From the NCBI GenBank assembly GCA_043806395.1, contig JAZDHC010000169.1, forward strand, positions 1-14,336: a DNA stretch of 14,336 bases, written 5' to 3'. Within the stretch, counting starts at the first letter, position 1, and every line of letters starts with the position of its first letter. This DNA is from CG2-30-40-21 sp043806395. Its GTDB lineage: Bacteria > UBA9089 > CG2-30-40-21. The position numbers and the translations under genes were made by a program. The notes under the pieces were generated by a model. The model was given only the letters and a program-made list of their open reading frames with translations, was not told the DNA's origin and did no database searches. Positions 6,779-13,354 of the stretch are shown here, piece after piece.

Positions 6779-7394
6779 ATTTAACCCTGCGGACAAACTC
6801 TCGTATCTTTGCCCTATCCTTCTTCCCTGGCAAACATTCCACCCCACTGCTAACATCCACCCCATATGGTTTCACCTGCATAATTGCCTCAGCCACATTT
6901 TCTGGATTAAGTCCGCCAGCAAGGATAATTCGTCCGTATTTCTTTGCATCCCTTGCCAGAGTCCAATCAAATTGTTTCCCTGTGCCGCCATCGGCACCCT
7001 CAACAAATGTATCCAGCAAATAACCATTAATCTGATATTCTGATAAGGCTGCAAGAGAGCCTGCATCCTTGATTCTGAATGCCTTTATTACCCGTCGGTT
7101 TATCCGTGAACAATACTCTGGCGATTCATTCCCATGTAGCTGAATAATATCCAGCCCACAATATTTCACCGTATCCTGCACCGCATCCACGGTCTCATCA
7201 ACAAAAACCCCCACTGTAGTTACAAATGGGGGCATTTGCTTGATTATTGTTTTTACTATTTCCCTGTCTACTAATCTTGGGCTCTTTTTTGCAAAGATAA
7301 AACCAAGGGCATCAGCACCAGCCTCAACCGCAAACAGGGCATCTTCAATATTGGTGATACCGCATATTTTTACTGCTATATTGTGCAAGGACAT
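6774..7394 (-). CDS. trpF: Phosphoribosylanthranilate isomerase
   Basis: TrpF converts phosphoribosylanthranilate to CdRP in tryptophan synthesis. It is a single TIM barrel of 206 residues, full length. Visible active-site elements are KICGITN with catalytic Cys11, GYLLDTF with the general acid Asp128, and the phosphate-binding segments GGLNPENV and DVSSGVECLPGKKD. No other trp gene lies in the window, so trpF sits apart from a standard trp operon, next to tyrA and his genes. The ATG is preceded by AAGGGG at a short distance, so initiation is probably modest. It begins 30 nt after hicB, probably on the same transcript. The stop codon is inside a palindromic repeat. Confidence 0.96.
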   Translation of the reverse strand: MSLHNIAVKICGITNIEDALFAVEAGADALGFIFAKKSPRLVDREIVKTIIKQMPPFVTTVGVFVDETVDAVQDTVKYCGLDIIQLHGNESPEYCSRINRRVIKAFRIKDAGSLAALSEYQINGYLLDTFVEGADGGTGKQFDWTLARDAKKYGRIILAGGLNPENVAEAIMQVKPYGVDVSSGVECLPGKKDRAKIREFVRRVKL

Positions 7395-7424
7395 ACCCCT
7401 TTTGGCAACAGTTCACATTTTGTT

Positions 7425-7745
7425 TCATCCTACAGCTTGGCAAAAAACATCTGCTGCCCAGGTATCTATCTTCTTCCCAGCCTTTTCAGCAGCAAAAATG
7501 ACTTTACGATGTTGTTCCGGGGAAAGCCGTATTGTGAACAGACCAGAAAAAGGCTGATCTGGTTTTTCTCCGCGATTGGCACAAAAAGCCAGATAATCCT
7601 CCACAGAATCTTCAAAGGCTTGTCGGAGTTCGCCTACCGATTTTCCCTGAAATGTAATCACATCCCGAATGTTAATTACTTCGCCATGAAAAATATTGGA
7701 CTTATCATCAAACTCAACACGGGATAGATAATCTTTATATTCCAT
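7425..7745 (-). CDS. hicB: HicB-family antitoxin
   Basis: This 106-residue protein is the predicted antitoxin of the adjacent HicA toxin. The N-terminal half (YLSRVEFDDKSNIFHGEVINIRD, then SVGELRQAFEDSVEDYLAFC) is the degenerate RNase-H-like HicB domain that blocks HicA. The C-terminal half (SGLFTIRLSPEQHRKVIFAAEKAGKKIDTWAADV) is a ribbon-helix-helix DNA-binding domain for autorepression. Its ATG overlaps the hicA stop codon by one base (TAATG), so synthesis is coupled. The frame is complete. It lies between etfB and trpF, in line with both. Confidence 0.9.
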   Translation of the reverse strand: MEYKDYLSRVEFDDKSNIFHGEVINIRDVITFQGKSVGELRQAFEDSVEDYLAFCANRGEKPDQPFSGLFTIRLSPEQHRKVIFAAEKAGKKIDTWAADVFCQAVG

Positions 7746-7999
7746 TATGGTTCTACTCCTGCTTCTGTTAAAAAACGGCGTATGGAAACCACTGCACCTT
7801 TATCAGTTTCTTTCTGCGGATGGGGGCGATGAAACACAGCACGCACCCCCTTGAAGACAATGCGTAATCTGGAACCTTGACCTTCACTAATTTCCGCTCC
7901 ACAAGCTACAAGCAAGCTTACAATATTCTCCCATAGAATATTAGCACGAACAGGATTCTCAAAAATAGCTTGCAATGTTTTACAATGTTTTGATTTCAT
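7745..7999 (-). CDS. hicA: HicA-family mRNA interferase toxin
   Basis: From ATG 7997-7999 the protein has 84 residues (MKSKHCKTLQ...). HicA proteins have a small dsRBD-like fold and cleave mRNA. The segment GAEISEGQGSRLRIVFKGVRAVFHRPHPQKETDKGAV is diagnostic. In many HicA toxins the catalytic histidine is in GSH; here that place is Arg44 (GSR), and the nearest histidines are H57 and H60 (FHRPHP). I recall the same pattern in a related HicA subgroup, so this need not mean inactivation. An alternative GTG at 8005 adds two residues; the ATG is favoured by GAGG 5-8 nt upstream. It begins 24 nt after the etfB stop codon. Confidence 0.87.
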   Translation of the reverse strand: MKSKHCKTLQAIFENPVRANILWENIVSLLVACGAEISEGQGSRLRIVFKGVRAVFHRPHPQKETDKGAVVSIRRFLTEAGVEP

Positions 8000-8023
8000 G
8001 GGCACCTCATAGTTGACATGACA

Positions 8024-8809
8024 CTATCCTGTTACCCTCTTCTGCAACTCCTGAACCAATTCTGTCACCATCACCTCAACATCGCCACTCAACATCCGGC
8101 TATCTGTTCGTTTTAACGGCTCAAATATCTTGACCACCTGTGTGGCAGAGCCTTTCAATCCAAGCCTTGCCTCATCAGCATTAATATCCACTGCACCCCA
8201 GACAGGAATCTCTGCCTTTTTTGCCCTCATACTATTTTTTAACGATGGCAGCCGTGGCTTGTTTACCTCTTTGGTTACTGTAATCAGGCATGGTCTTTCT
8301 ACCTCGATTATATTGCACCCATCCTCTAACTCCTGCTCAACAATCAGTGTTGTATCCCTTACCTCAATCATTTTGGAGACATTTGTTACCTGTGGAATAC
8401 CAAGTATCTCTGCCAGTTCAGGACCAACCTGAGCTGTATCTCCATCAATTGCCTGCTTACCACACAATATTATATCAAAATCACCAATCTTTTTGATAGC
8501 CATAGAAAGTGTATAAGATGTAGCCAGGGTATCTGCTCCAGCAAATGCCCTGTCAGAAAGCAAGCAGGCATTATCCACACCCATAGCCATAGTCTCTCGT
8601 AAGGCTTCCTCTGCCTGGGGTGGACCCATGGTAATAACGCTTACCTTGCCCCCTTTTTCATCCTTCAAAGCAAGCCCAGCCTCCACGGCATTCATATCAA
8701 ATGGATTGATAATCGAAGGCACACCGGTTCTAATCAAGGTATTTGTCTCTGGATTAATCTTAACTGATCCGGTGTCTGGAACTTGTTTAATACAAACAAT
8801 AATATTCAT
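8024..8809 (-). CDS. etfB: Electron transfer flavoprotein beta subunit
   Basis: EtfB pairs with EtfA to carry electrons from acyl-CoA dehydrogenases. The 261-residue protein is complete. It starts MNIIVCIKQVPDTGSVKINP and includes NPFDMNAVEAGLALK, the ADTLATSYTLS segment (about 91-101) and the signature CGKQAIDGDTAQVGPELAE (about 116-134). The overall pattern resembles EtfB partners of butyryl-CoA dehydrogenases in anaerobes, some of which are electron-bifurcating; this is a similarity judgement, not proof. The start has GAGGAG 6 nt upstream. An acyl-CoA dehydrogenase lies upstream, separated by a TA pair. The expected etfA is not downstream, where hicA begins after 24 nt. Confidence 0.95.
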   Translation of the reverse strand: MNIIVCIKQVPDTGSVKINPETNTLIRTGVPSIINPFDMNAVEAGLALKDEKGGKVSVITMGPPQAEEALRETMAMGVDNACLLSDRAFAGADTLATSYTLSMAIKKIGDFDIILCGKQAIDGDTAQVGPELAEILGIPQVTNVSKMIEVRDTTLIVEQELEDGCNIIEVERPCLITVTKEVNKPRLPSLKNSMRAKKAEIPVWGAVDINADEARLGLKGSATQVVKIFEPLKRTDSRMLSGDVEVMVTELVQELQKRVTG

Positions 8810-8828
8810 TTTCTTCTCCTCATGTTCC

Positions 8829-9337
8829 CTATAAGAGTCTATCTTTCCAATAGTCGGGATCTCGGTGTAAGTGCATCACAGCAAGTATAAAAACCTTCCC
8901 GATTTCGTTACTATAGACAACCCCATATGGAAATTGTTTCATCTGGCATCGCCGAATATCATCCTCCAGAATAGACCATGCCATAGGATAATCGATGATA
9001 TTCTGAATAGTTGCGTAGACTTCAATTGCAAAATCGTACCCAAGCCCTTGCCGACACCTTTCGTAATAGTAACTACTCAGGGAGAGGAATTCACCACAGA
9101 GACACGGAGAACACGGAGAACCACAAGAGAATTTCAGGGTATTTTTAAGGTGTTCCCCTACTATTTAAGGCAACTTCTTCTGCAAGAAAAGTGAGAAATG
9201 AAAAAATAAGGGCATTCTTCATCAATTCTCCGTGTTCTCCGTGCTCTCTGTGTCTCCGTGGTGAGTAGTTACTCGTAATAATCGATAGTTTCGAAAAACT
9301 CTGCTTCTGCTTTATGATGGAACAAGTACTTCATCAT
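8829..9337 (-). pseudogene. RelE/ParE-type toxin gene interrupted by a MITE-like element
   Basis: The toxin starts at the ATG at 9335-9337, overlapping the antitoxin stop (ATGA). It reads MMKYLFHHKAEAEFFETIDYYE and then hits TAA created by the insertion. The remaining toxin sequence continues at 9067-8829 and ends at TAG (8829-8831). Removing the 206-bp element plus one 6-bp target copy leaves 297 bp, exactly 99 codons. These encode 98 residues including IDYYERCRQGLGYDFAIEV, QFPYGVVYSNEIGKVFILAVMHLHRDPDYW, typical of ParE/plasmid-stabilisation toxins. I see no other frameshift or stop in either half, so the insertion looks recent. The product as it stands would be a 22-residue peptide, presumably inactive. 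Confidence 0.88.
9068..9273. mobile_element. 206-bp MITE-like non-autonomous element in the toxin gene
   Basis: The ends are perfect 12-bp inverted repeats, AGTAACTACTCA (9068-9079) and TGAGTAGTTACT (9262-9273), directly flanked by the duplicated target CGTAAT (9062-9067 and 9274-9279). Inside are long imperfect inverted arms built of repeated 9-bp units such as ACACGGAGA (about 9091-9120 against 9226-9262). The left arm has about 14 extra bases after the terminal repeat and the right arm has about one extra 9-bp unit. The central part has no ORF, so movement would need a transposase supplied elsewhere. The arms would form a strong hairpin in any read-through transcript towards etfB. Confidence 0.85.
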
Positions 9338-9558
9338 GAAAAACGATCCCAAACTTTGGCAAACACTTCATCCCCTGGTATAGCCTTCACTTGACCTGAT
9401 CGCAATTCATCCAGACGACATTTTGCTATTCTTGCCCATTTACGATCAACTTCCTCATTTGGAGGGTTCAGACTTTGCAACAGTGAATCAACAACAACAG
9501 CCCTCTCTATAACAGGAAGTGAAGTTGCCTCAGTTATTATCTCTTTCGTAGTTAACAT
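9334..9558 (-). CDS. Addiction-module antitoxin (TIGR02574-like), now orphaned
   Basis: The 74-residue protein resembles small putative addiction-module components that precede ParE-type toxins. It has LTTKEIITEATSLPVIERAVVVDSLLQSLNPPNEEVDRKWARIAKCRLDELRSG followed by a tail, AIPGDEVFAKVWDR, that normally wraps the toxin. The ATG has GGGGGAG 7 nt upstream. It starts 12 nt after the acyl-CoA dehydrogenase stop and its own stop overlaps the toxin start by 4 nt, the usual TA arrangement. The partner toxin is broken by the element at 9068-9273, so this antitoxin has no functional partner here. The frame itself is intact. The family name is given from pattern memory. Confidence 0.82.
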   Translation of the reverse strand: MLTTKEIITEATSLPVIERAVVVDSLLQSLNPPNEEVDRKWARIAKCRLDELRSGQVKAIPGDEVFAKVWDRFS

Positions 9559-9570
9559 GATATACTCCCC

Positions 9571-10728
9571 CTACTTCTTCTTCGCCATCTCCTTAATCAA
9601 TGTCAGCCCAATTACATTTCTCTGTATCTGGTTTGTACCCTCATAAATCTGAAGTATCTTGGCATCGCGCATCATTTTTTCCACTGGATATTCCCGCATA
9701 TACCCATACCCGCCAAATATCTGCACCGCATCCGTTGTAACCTTCATACATATATCAGTGGCAAATAGCTTGGACATGGCCGCCTCTTTTGAAATATCAT
9801 CCTTGCCAGCATCAATCATTCTGGCAGCAGCATAGGTTAATGCTCTGGCTGCCTCTGTTTGTGTAGCCATATCAGCCAGCATATGCTGTATTGCCTGAAA
9901 TGAGGATATTGCCTGACCAAACTGAACCCTTTCCCTGGAATATTTTATGGCATGGTCAAGGGCACCCTGTGCCAATCCCACACCTTGAGACGCTACCCCT
10001 GGCCTTGCCCTGTCAAGGGTTTTCATGGCAACAATAAATCCCATCCCTTCCCTGCTGATAATATTCTCTTTTGGTATGCGACAATCCTGAAAAATAAGCT
10101 CTCTTGTAGCAGAACACCTGATCCCCATCTTCTTTTCCTTTTTTCCAAAGGAAAATCCGGGTGTATCCTTTTCTACAATAAAGGCAGATGCCCCGCGAAT
10201 ACCCTTAGTCTTGTCTGTCAGGGCAATAACCGTATAAACCTCTGCCTCTCCAGCATTGGTAATCCACTGTTTTGTACCATTTAAGACATAAAAATCATTT
10301 TCCCGGGTAGCGGTAGTTGCCACAGCCGCAGCATCAGAGCCGGCATTAGCCTCTGTTAAGCCAAAGGCAGCTAACTTTTTACCTGTTGCAATATCCGGGA
10401 GGTATTTCTGTTTTTGAGCATCACTTCCAAAAAGAAGAATAGGCAGCGTGCCAAGTGCTGAGGCAGCATAGCAAACACCCATTCCACAACAAACCTTACT
10501 CAATTCCTCAGTTACCAGACAAAGCTCAAAAACTCCGCCGCCAAACCCGCCATATTTCTCCGGCAGATAAACCCCAAAAAGGTCTGATGAGGCAAGGGTT
10601 TTCATTACCTCCCATGGAAACTCTTCCTTTTCATCAAGCTCTGCGACATGCGGTGCTGCCTTTTCTGTGGCTATCTTTGCCGCTAAATCCTTAATCATTT
10701 GTTGTTCTTCGGTCAAAAAATAATTCAT
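9571..10728 (-). CDS. Acyl-CoA dehydrogenase (short/medium-chain, butyryl-CoA dehydrogenase-like)
   Basis: This FAD enzyme introduces the alpha-beta double bond in acyl-CoA (or reduces enoyl-CoA in anaerobes) and exchanges electrons with ETF. The 385-residue protein is complete. It has an N-terminal helical domain from MNYFLTEEQQMIKDLA, the FAD-contact segments FGLTEANAGSDAAA and KQWITNAGEAEVY, and a C-terminal domain with FGQAISSFQAIQHMLADMA and QIFGGYGYMREYPVEKMMRDAK. The catalytic base is Glu363 in QIYEGTNQIQR, the position used by short- and medium-chain family members. It overlaps the rnc stop by one base (TAATG), which implies coupling. With etfB nearby it suggests fatty-acid or butyrate-type metabolism. 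Chain length cannot be fixed. Confidence 0.94.
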   Translation of the reverse strand: MNYFLTEEQQMIKDLAAKIATEKAAPHVAELDEKEEFPWEVMKTLASSDLFGVYLPEKYGGFGGGVFELCLVTEELSKVCCGMGVCYAASALGTLPILLFGSDAQKQKYLPDIATGKKLAAFGLTEANAGSDAAAVATTATRENDFYVLNGTKQWITNAGEAEVYTVIALTDKTKGIRGASAFIVEKDTPGFSFGKKEKKMGIRCSATRELIFQDCRIPKENIISREGMGFIVAMKTLDRARPGVASQGVGLAQGALDHAIKYSRERVQFGQAISSFQAIQHMLADMATQTEAARALTYAAARMIDAGKDDISKEAAMSKLFATDICMKVTTDAVQIFGGYGYMREYPVEKMMRDAKILQIYEGTNQIQRNVIGLTLIKEMAKKK

Positions 10729-11450
10729 TATACACCATCCTCTGCTTCTTTACCAATTATTTGTATGGCATGATAGGCTGCATTCTGTTCTGCTTCTTTT
10801 TTATTTGCTCCCTCTCCTGCTGCTATCACGGTGCCTTTTATAGAAACTGTAATCTCAAAAAATTGCCGATGGTCTGGCCCCCTGACCCGGACTAACTTAT
10901 ACACTGGCAGGCATTTATTCTTGCGTTGTGTATATTCCTGAAATTGTGTCTTATAATCCCGTACATACTCATGTGTTGAAATTAACTCTATTTCTTCAAC
11001 CAACTGTTTAAGGATAAATTTGCGAGCAGGCTCAAAGCCCATATCCAGATACATTGCCCCAAGCACAGCCTCAAAGGTATCCGCTAAAATTCCGCCTCTT
11101 TTTCTCCCACCAGTCCGCTCTTCACCCTTGCCTAATAATATAAACTCTCCCAAGCTTAAAAACTTTGCCAATTGAGCCAGCATAGTACGGCTAACCACCA
11201 TTGCCCGTATCTTAGCCAATTCACCCTCTGGATATTCAGGATATTTTTCATAAATATGTTCGCTGACGGCCAGACTCAAGACAACATCCCCAAGAAACTC
11301 TAATCTCTCGTTTTGCAGGGTGCCTTTTTCTGCCTCATAAGCATAGGAGGTATGGGTTAATGCTTGATTTAATAGATCCCTATTATTAAATCTTGCCCCC
11401 AATTTCTCCTCTAATTCCTCAAGTTGTTTTAGTCTATCTTCATCTATCAT
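10728..11450 (-). CDS. rnc: Ribonuclease III
   Basis: RNase III cleaves double-stranded RNA in rRNA maturation and mRNA processing. The 240-residue protein has an N-terminal endonuclease domain with the signature NERLEFLGDVVL (47-58, catalytic Asp55) and ADTFEAVLGAMYLD (122-135, Asp124 and Glu127). A C-terminal double-stranded-RNA-binding domain runs from about KTQFQEYTQ to NAAYHAIQII. All key acids are present. The start has AGGAG 7 nt upstream, which lies inside the last codons of the small ORF before it. A position just downstream of fabF is the widely conserved context of rnc. Its 3' end is coupled to the acyl-CoA dehydrogenase. Confidence 0.96.
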   Translation of the reverse strand: MIDEDRLKQLEELEEKLGARFNNRDLLNQALTHTSYAYEAEKGTLQNERLEFLGDVVLSLAVSEHIYEKYPEYPEGELAKIRAMVVSRTMLAQLAKFLSLGEFILLGKGEERTGGRKRGGILADTFEAVLGAMYLDMGFEPARKFILKQLVEEIELISTHEYVRDYKTQFQEYTQRKNKCLPVYKLVRVRGPDHRQFFEITVSIKGTVIAAGEGANKKEAEQNAAYHAIQIIGKEAEDGV

Positions 11451-11647
11451 TTATGATCTCCTGTATAATTATGCTCCCATTCACAATGGCGTAGACTTCG
11501 CACCCAAGCGGTGCTGTCTTGCATGTCTTCTCGTTCGCACCACATGCCTATGAATGGCTCATCAACTAACCTGATTTGCTTGTCTTGACCATCTGCCATG
11601 TTAAACTCCACAAACTCACATAGTAGGACAATCGTCTTGATTGTCAT
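11447..11647 (-). CDS. Small antitoxin-like protein without a toxin gene
   Basis: From ATG 11645-11647 this encodes 66 residues (MTIKTIVLLCEFVEFNMADGQ...). A TTG at 11659 would add four residues. The C-terminal part DEPFIGMWCEREDMQDSTAWVRSLRHCEW matches a tail I recall in VapB/Phd-type antitoxins that pair with PIN-domain toxins (FxGMWxDREDMxDSxxWVR). No PIN-domain toxin follows: the next gene is rnc, overlapped by 4 nt (ATGA). The N-terminal part does not show a clear DNA-binding fold and may be shortened or rearranged. An inverted repeat (GACAATC/GATTGTC, 11627-11645) lies over its 5' end. The ribosome-binding site is weak. It could be a decayed TA remnant that is retained because it carries the rnc ribosome-binding site. 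Confidence 0.5.
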   Translation of the reverse strand: MTIKTIVLLCEFVEFNMADGQDKQIRLVDEPFIGMWCEREDMQDSTAWVRSLRHCEWEHNYTGDHK

Positions 11648-11668
11648 CAATTGTCTCAATTTATGAAC

Positions 11669-12937
11669 TCAGCGAGTATAATCCTTATTCCTCTCTGCAT
11701 TATACCCACGAACAATCAATGCCGCATTATGCCCGCCAAATCCAAATGAATTTGAAAGACAGACATCAACTGGCATTTTTCTTGCCTGATTTGGAACGAA
11801 ATCAAGGTCGCATTCTGGATCCATTTCCTGATAATTTATAGTTGGTGGGATTATTCCATCACGAATACTTAAAACACAGGCTATGATTTCTATTGCCCCG
11901 GCTGCTCCCAGCAGGTGTCCGGTCATGGATTTTATAGAGCTTATTGGTATTGAATATGCGTGTTCACCGAATACAGATTTTATAGCCATGGTCTCAAACT
12001 TATCATTTAATGAGGTCGATGTGCCGTGGCTATTGATATAACTTATGTCCTTTGGGGAAAGATTGGCATCAGACAAAGCAGCCTGCATGGCTCTTGCCCC
12101 ACCTTCGCCACACGGAGACGGGGAGGTAATATGATAGGCATCGCCGGTCATGCCATAACCTGCAAGCTCTCCATAGATATAAGCTCCTCTATTTATTGCA
12201 TGTTCCAGAGATTCAAGGATAATCACACCAGCCCCTTCACCCATAACAAATCCATCTCTTCGCTTGTCAAATGGGCAGGAAGCCTCTTCCGGGGAACAAT
12301 CTCTACTGCTTAATGCCTTCATATTGCCAAATCCTGCAATAGTTAAAGGGGTAATAGCTGCCTCACTTCCACCAGTAATCATTACATCTGCATCACCTCG
12401 ACGAATAATATTTGCAGCATCTCCAATGGCGTGTGAGCCTGTGGCACAGGCTGTAACCACAGCAGAATTGGGACCCTTAGCACCAATCATTATGGAGATC
12501 ATTCCTGAAGCCATATCAATAATCATCATTGGGACAAGAAATGGGGTCACCCGTCTTGGCCCCTTTTCTGCCAGAACCTTTGCCTCGCGTTCAATGGTAC
12601 TTACCCCACCAATCCCGGAGCCAATATATACTCCTACTCTTGGTGCATCCTCTACAGACATATCAAGTCTGGCATCAGCTACTGCCTGCATAGCTGCACC
12701 AATAGCCAATTGACAAAACCTGTCTGTTCGTCTGACATCCTTCTTATCCATATAAAGGGATGGTTCAAAGCCGCGAACCTGAGCAGCAATCTGGCATGGA
12801 AAATCCTCAGGATCAAAGGCATCTATTCTTGACACGCCACTCTTACCCTCAATCAAGCTCTTCCAGAAGTCATCTTTATTCAATCCTACCGGGGCGATCA
12901 CCCCAATACCTGTAATAACAACTCTTTTTCTTTCCAT
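11669..12937 (-). CDS. fabF: 3-oxoacyl-ACP synthase II (KAS II)
   Basis: FabF elongates acyl-ACP by condensing it with malonyl-ACP in type II fatty-acid synthesis. From ATG 12935-12937 it has 422 residues, close to the usual 410-425. It begins MERKRVVITGIGVIAPVG and carries the Cys-His-His triad: Cys164 in VTACATGSHA, His304 in NSHGTSTSLND and His341 in MTGHLLGAAGA. FGFGGHNAALIV near the end is also conserved. The frame runs upstream to 12991, but the extra 18 residues cover a hairpin between acpP and fabF, and the chosen ATG has AGGG 8 nt upstream and the normal N-terminus. It lies in the standard fabG-acpP-fabF order. Confidence 0.96.
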   Translation of the reverse strand: MERKRVVITGIGVIAPVGLNKDDFWKSLIEGKSGVSRIDAFDPEDFPCQIAAQVRGFEPSLYMDKKDVRRTDRFCQLAIGAAMQAVADARLDMSVEDAPRVGVYIGSGIGGVSTIEREAKVLAEKGPRRVTPFLVPMMIIDMASGMISIMIGAKGPNSAVVTACATGSHAIGDAANIIRRGDADVMITGGSEAAITPLTIAGFGNMKALSSRDCSPEEASCPFDKRRDGFVMGEGAGVIILESLEHAINRGAYIYGELAGYGMTGDAYHITSPSPCGEGGARAMQAALSDANLSPKDISYINSHGTSTSLNDKFETMAIKSVFGEHAYSIPISSIKSMTGHLLGAAGAIEIIACVLSIRDGIIPPTINYQEMDPECDLDFVPNQARKMPVDVCLSNSFGFGGHNAALIVRGYNAERNKDYTR

Positions 12938-12954
12938 CTTCTTTTCCCTGTAAT

Positions 12955-12993
12955 GGTTGAGGGTCAAGGCAATTACTCCGTTGATCCTCAACC
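12955..12993 (-). repeat. Inverted repeat in the acpP-fabF gap
   Basis: Two 13-base arms (12955-12967 and 12981-12993) pair with one G-U or mismatch position: GGTTGAGGGTCAA against TTGATCCTCAACC, with a 13-base loop. It begins about 10 nt after the acpP stop and ends 18 nt before the fabF start. There is no T-tract, so it is more likely an RNA-stabilising or processing hairpin, or a mobile repeat, than a terminator. Confidence 0.6.
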
Positions 12994-13002
12994 ATCTTCT
13001 AC

Positions 13003-13239
13003 CTAAATATGTTCACTAACATAGTTAACTACATCATTAACTGTTTTTATCTTCTCCGCATCCTCATCTGGTATTTCAATACCAAACTCTTCTTCCAGAG
13101 CCATAACCAATTCTACAGTATCCAGCGAATCTGCACCCAAGTCATCGACAAATGAAGCATCTTGAGTTACCTGATCTTCACTAACCCCTAATTGATCAAT
13201 AATGATCTTTTTGACCCTTTCAAGCACTGTTTCAGCCAT
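13003..13239 (-). CDS. acpP: Acyl carrier protein
   Basis: This 78-residue acidic protein carries growing acyl chains on a 4'-phosphopantetheine arm. The attachment serine is Ser38 in the signature GADSLDTVELVMALEEEFGIEIPDED. The size and four-helix pattern are typical. Its ATG has a strong AGGAGGTG ribosome-binding site about 8 nt upstream, in line with the high expression expected of ACP. It lies between fabG and fabF, with a repeat-bearing gap of 115 nt upstream and a hairpin downstream that may protect a shorter acpP mRNA. Confidence 0.97.
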   Translation of the reverse strand: MAETVLERVKKIIIDQLGVSEDQVTQDASFVDDLGADSLDTVELVMALEEEFGIEIPDEDAEKIKTVNDVVNYVSEHI

Positions 13240-13270
13240 TCGTTTTCACCTCCTATAATAATTTTAGGTT

Positions 13271-13350
13271 GTTTAGGCTATAGACTGTAGACTATTAGAT
13301 TAATAATTCCATCTACCTACCTACAGCCTAAACCCCTACAGTCTATCTAC
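13271..13350. repeat. TAGGCTGTAG-type repeats in the fabG-acpP gap
   Basis: The left part has TTTAGGCT and TAGACTGTAG (13272-13290). The right part has CTACAGCCTAAA and CTACAGTCTA (13321-13345), the reverse complements of the same words. The right part closely matches, in inverted orientation, the words at 14137-14164 upstream of fabG. The fabG stop TAG lies five bases from this repeat tract. Confidence 0.65.
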
Positions 13351-13354
13351 CTTC

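Noticed and set aside
6725..6865. Upstream extension of tyrA
   Set aside because: It overlaps the 3' end of trpF and translates the palindromic repeat; the tandem ATG at 6719-6724 has a ribosome-binding sequence and begins at the NAD-binding fold.
8871..9194. 107-codon plus-strand ORF
   Set aside because: It runs antisense across the broken toxin and into the MITE-like element; the minus-strand toxin halves explain the conserved sequence.
9091..9262. Possible CRISPR-like array of CACGGAGA words
   Set aside because: The repeats are contiguous short units in inverted arms, without spacers, inside a transposon-like element.
12264..12713. 149-codon plus-strand ORF
   Set aside because: Antisense to the catalytic region of fabF; its Ala/Ile/Pro-rich composition is that expected of a complementary frame.
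12938..12991. Upstream extension of fabF
   Set aside because: It would translate the acpP-fabF hairpin and lacks similarity to FabF N-termini.
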